Positions 61,338 through 64,000 of a DNA stretch of 64,000 nt are shown piece after piece; within the stretch, counting starts at the first letter, position 1; each line of letters opens with the position of its first letter. The translations under genes and the position numbers were made by a program. Origin of the DNA: Parahoeflea alexandrii (lineage in GTDB: Bacteria > Pseudomonadota > Alphaproteobacteria > Rhizobiales > Rhizobiaceae); assembly GCF_027214025.1 (NCBI RefSeq), contig NZ_JAPWHB010000003.1:1-64000 (forward strand), in the 5' to 3' direction. Below the pieces are notes generated by a model, which saw only the letters and a program-made list of their open reading frames with translations, was not told the origin of the DNA and did no database searches.

Positions 61338-62588
61338 CTAGCGCACGCTCTTGAGCAGGGCCGGTGTCGGGAAGCAGGTGGGCTTCTGCCCGTTCTTCGC
61401 CTGCCACTCGCCGATCGACCGGCGCGTCTTGTAGCCCGGCAGGCCATCGGCGCCGCCGACATCGTAGCCCTGTTTTTCCAGCGAGGACTGCAATCGGGCG
61501 ATGTCAGACCGGAGCATCGCGCCGGTGTCCTGCCAGCGGGTGACAAAGGCGCCGCCGCCATGGGCCATGCGGTCGGCGAGATTGCCGATGAACAGGGCGT
61601 AGAGATCGGAATTGTTGTATTCCTTGATCACGTAGAAATTCGGCGTGACGACGAATTCCGGGCCGTAGATGCCAGCAGGGACCAGAACCATGCCCGGCGC
61701 GCGCCGCTCAGGCTCGGGAAACGGCCTGCCGGAAATGCGGATGATGCCCATGTCCGTAAGCGCTGCTATCGGCCGGGCCCGGTCGGGTCCTTCCAGCGCG
61801 CAGGTGACGCCTTCGGGTATGACGGCTTCAAAGCCCCAGTCGCGGCCGCGCACCCAGCCGGATTTCGCCAGGTAATTGGCGATCGAGGCGAGCGAATCCG
61901 CCGTCGACTTCCAGATGTCGGCCTTGCCGTCGCCATCGAAATCGACCGCGTGGTCGAGATAGCTCGACGGCAGGAACTGGGGCTGGCCCATTGCACCGGC
62001 CCAGGACCCTTTCAGAGCCGATGCCGGAACGTCGCCGCGCTGAAGGATTTTCAATGCCGCCAGGATTTCCTTCCTGAACAGGTCGGGCCGCGTCGACATG
62101 AAGGCCTTGGTGGCGATCACCCGGACCGCCGAATGCGGGATCTTGGCCCGTCCGAAGCCCGATTCACGGCCCCAGACCGCGACAATAATGGAAGCGGGGA
62201 CGCCGTAACGCTCCTCGATCCGGCGCAACAGGCCGGCATGCTGTTTCATCAGCGAGCGGCCCGAGGCGGCAAGGCCCTGGAGCCTTTTTTCGCTGAAATA
62301 AGCGCCGGGGCTGCGGAACTCGGCCTGGCTCTGGGCGCGGGCCTTGGGCCTGGGGAAGCCGGGCGGCGCGAGGTCCGGCAGGTCCCAGTCGAGATTGACG
62401 CCCGAAAAGGCGCTGTCGAACACCGCTTTCGAAACCCCGTTCCGCCTGGCTTCCGGCCAAAGGTCGGCCTCGAGCCACTGGCGGAACTGCGCTTCCACCC
62501 CGGCCTTGGTCGCCGCATGGGACGTTGGCACCGCAAGAGCGGTCACGGTGAAAGCGAGGATGACGGTCAGAAGCAGGGTGCGAATCAT
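61338..62588 (-). CDS. Lytic murein transglycosylase (MltB-type, GH103) with peptidoglycan-binding domain
   Basis: 416 aa. Signal peptide to SHAAT near residue 26. The GH103 catalytic domain has the Glu in VWGRESGFGRA, then GAMGQPQFLPSSYLDHAVDFDGDGKADIW. A C-terminal PG_binding_1 domain, LQSSLEKQGYDVGGADGLPGYKTRRSI, spans the last 60 residues. It cleaves glycan strands with anhydromuropeptide formation in the periplasm. Its presence marks the start of the housekeeping side of the window. Confidence 0.93.
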   Translation of the reverse strand: MIRTLLLTVILAFTVTALAVPTSHAATKAGVEAQFRQWLEADLWPEARRNGVSKAVFDSAFSGVNLDWDLPDLAPPGFPRPKARAQSQAEFRSPGAYFSEKRLQGLAASGRSLMKQHAGLLRRIEERYGVPASIIVAVWGRESGFGRAKIPHSAVRVIATKAFMSTRPDLFRKEILAALKILQRGDVPASALKGSWAGAMGQPQFLPSSYLDHAVDFDGDGKADIWKSTADSLASIANYLAKSGWVRGRDWGFEAVIPEGVTCALEGPDRARPIAALTDMGIIRISGRPFPEPERRAPGMVLVPAGIYGPEFVVTPNFYVIKEYNNSDLYALFIGNLADRMAHGGGAFVTRWQDTGAMLRSDIARLQSSLEKQGYDVGGADGLPGYKTRRSIGEWQAKNGQKPTCFPTPALLKSVR

Positions 62589-62645
62589 GGCTTCAACCTA
62601 ACCCGGCAGGCGTGTCGGGAAAATGGCGCAGGAAGAACCGGTCGC

Positions 62646-63035
62646 TCAGCGCTCTGAAAACGCCTCGACCTCGATTTCGGTCAGCAAGTCGGGATGGGCG
62701 AGGCCCGCGACGACGACATAGGTCGAAGCCGGTGCGTGACCCTGAAGGAACTGGTCCCGGAGTTCACGGTAGGTGCCCACATCGCCGGGGGCCACATCGT
62801 AGACCCGTATGGCGACGATATCGCTGATCTGCATGTTACAGGCCGCAAGTCCTGCAAGGGCGTTGCGCCAGGCCTGTTCGGCCTGGGCGCGATAGCCGGC
62901 GAGCATCTGCCCGTCCGGGGTGACGCCGATCTGGCCCGAAATGATCAGACGGCGGCCCGGCACCGACATTTCAACCGCCTGGACATAGTTGGACGCCGGT
63001 TTCGGCATGGTGTCGGGATTGAAGAAGCGCGGCAT
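62646..63035 (-). CDS. RidA-family protein
   Basis: 129 aa. RidA fold: YVQAVEMSVPGRRLIISGQIG, ALAGLAACNMQISDIVAIRVYD and TYVVVAGLAHPDLLTEIEVEAF. It belongs to another RidA subgroup than the two operon-linked copies; the usual Arg near the end is not obvious, so deaminase activity is uncertain. Lies 11 bp after recR on the same strand and is probably cotranscribed with it. Confidence 0.8.
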   Translation of the reverse strand: MPRFFNPDTMPKPASNYVQAVEMSVPGRRLIISGQIGVTPDGQMLAGYRAQAEQAWRNALAGLAACNMQISDIVAIRVYDVAPGDVGTYRELRDQFLQGHAPASTYVVVAGLAHPDLLTEIEVEAFSER

Positions 63036-63046
63036 CGTTACCTCTC

Positions 63047-63652
63047 CTAGAAGGCGGTGCGGGCGCGGATGGCAGCGGCAAGCGTGCCTTCGTCGAGATA
63101 ATCCAGCTCGCCGCCGACCGGCACGCCATGGGCCAGGCGGGTGACCTTGATGTCGAAGCCGGACAGTTGCTCGGTGATGTAATGCGCCGTCGTCTGGCCC
63201 TCGACGGTGGCGTTGACCGCAATCAGGATCTCGCGGACGCCGCCGGCGGCGACGCGATCAACCAGCCTGGCAATCGACAGGTCATCCGGGCCGACGCCGT
63301 CGAGCGGCGACAGGGTCCCGCCGAGCACATGATAGCCGGCATTCATCGCGGCCGCGCGCTCGAGCGCCCACAGGTCGGCCACGTCCTCGACGACGATGAT
63401 CACGCTCTGGTCTCGCGTCGGGTCGGTGCACACGGTGCAGGGATCGGAGGTATCGGCGTTGCCGCAGGTCGAGCAGATGCGGACCTTGTCGAAGGCCTCG
63501 TTCATGGCCAGCGCCAGGGGCCCCATGAGCTGATCCTTCTTCTTGATCAGGTGCAGCGCGGCGCGGCGGGCCGAGCGCGGCCCGAGCCCCGGAACGCGCG
63601 CCAGCAGCTGGATCAGGCGCTCGATCTCCGGCCCGGTTACACGCTTCTGCAT
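63047..63652 (-). CDS. recR: Recombination mediator protein RecR
   Basis: 201 aa, full length. Helix-hairpin-helix [17 protein letters not shown], a zinc finger C-x2-C...C-x2-C ([16 protein letters not shown]), and a Toprim domain with [12 protein letters not shown] and [16 protein letters not shown]. It helps load RecA at gapped DNA in the RecFOR pathway. Standard neighbour of ybaB. Confidence 0.97.
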   Translation of the reverse strand: MQKRVTGPEIERLIQLLARVPGLGPRSARRAALHLIKKKDQLMGPLALAMNEAFDKVRICSTCGNADTSDPCTVCTDPTRDQSVIIVVEDVADLWALERAAAMNAGYHVLGGTLSPLDGVGPDDLSIARLVDRVAAGGVREILIAVNATVEGQTTAHYITEQLSGFDIKVTRLAHGVPVGGELDYLDEGTLAAAIRARTAF

Positions 63653-63692
63653 CTCAGTCTTTCCTCAAGAATAGCCGTTACTTGCGCAAGGC

Positions 63693-64000
63693 CTAGAACG
63701 GCAGCTTCATGCCCGGAGGAATCGGCAGTCCGGCGGTGAGTTCCTTTGTCCGCTCGGCCATCATCGTCTCGACCTTGGCCTTGGCGTCGTTGTGAGCGGC
63801 GACGATCAGGTCCTCGAGGATCTCGACATCGTCTTCCTTGAACATGGAAGGGTCGATCTTGACACCCTTCATCTGGCCTTTGCCCGACAGGCGCACGGCA
63901 ACCATGCCGCCACCTGCCACGCCTTCGCATTCCAGCTCGGCGAGTTCTTCCTGCATGCGTTCCATCTTGGCCTGCATGTCCTTGATCTTGCCCATCATAC
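63693..64000 (-). CDS. YbaB/EbfC nucleoid-associated protein, 5' end beyond the window
   Basis: 101 residues are visible from [19 protein letters not shown] to MKLPF. The codon cut by the window edge ends in GT, which fits the GMMGK seen in alphaproteobacterial proteins (typically preceded by MRDI or similar), so the true start is probably a few codons beyond 64000. Small coiled-coil dimer that binds DNA. Forms the usual (dnaX)-ybaB-recR order. Confidence 0.93.
   Translation of the reverse strand, partial: MMGKIKDMQAKMERMQEELAELECEGVAGGGMVAVRLSGKGQMKGVKIDPSMFKEDDVEILEDLIVAAHNDAKAKVETMMAERTKELTAGLPIPPGMKLPF

Overview
The window is a GC-rich stretch of an alphaproteobacterial chromosome, most likely from the Hyphomicrobiales (rhizobial) group. 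The grounds are a rhizobial-type glycerol ABC operon (glpD-S-T-P-Q-U-V), a full CtrA-type TTAA-N7-TTAA site, long tail-to-head overlapping catabolic operons, many TRAP and ABC importers, and a ybaB-recR pair at the right edge. Species cannot be assigned from the sequence. No tRNA, rRNA or CRISPR array was seen.

Layout. 1-500: decayed IS3-family remnant at the left edge. 508-8791: an acid-CoA catabolic block with a DUF35/SDR-like fusion, a thiolase-fold protein lacking the usual catalytic Cys and His, an acyl-CoA ligase, a MarR-type regulator, an SDR and a TRAP importer. 8792-10504: a graveyard where an IS6-family remnant is interrupted by an IS3-family remnant, which itself abuts the 3' end of a broken FAD oxidoreductase gene. 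10525-19345: a lone class III aminotransferase, then the operon dctQMP - HcnC-like - HcnA-like - HcnB-like - RidA, with a divergent LysR gene. 19485-29425: a ten-ORF operon with a PotBCDA-type importer, class III aminotransferase, BKACE (beta-keto acid cleavage enzyme), a 38-codon GNAT-like remnant, acetylpolyamine amidohydrolase-like deacetylase, D-amino-acid-dehydrogenase-like flavoprotein and RidA, with its own divergent LysR. 29508-38938: the glycerol operon plus a second, paralogous permease pair behind a terminator. 38939-39711: regulatory region with a CtrA-type site and a small membrane-protein ORF. 39712-47586: LuxR-type regulator, a second PotABCD importer, a serine beta-lactamase-fold amidase/esterase and an amidohydrolase. 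47647-49921: two-component flavin monooxygenase plus reductase and a MarR paralogue. 50089-55848: LysR, a phosphonate-monoesterase/sulfatase-like enzyme and a TAXI-TRAP importer. 55957-61167: StyAB-like flavin monooxygenase pair, SDR, AraC regulator and aldehyde dehydrogenase. 61338-64000: housekeeping edge with lytic transglycosylase, RidA-like protein, recR and ybaB.

How it works together. Most blocks have the same architecture: a local regulator, a dedicated high-affinity importer and two to five enzymes that open or oxidise the imported compound. Nitrogenous substrates dominate: three RidA-like proteins, two flavin amine/amino-acid dehydrogenase systems, two class III aminotransferases and two polyamine-type importers. 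The best candidate for an undescribed pathway is the 19485-28357 operon, where a deacetylase, an aminotransferase and a BKACE enzyme are transcribed together with a polyamine-type importer. Their combined chemistry suits an N-acetylated diamino or beta-amino acid.
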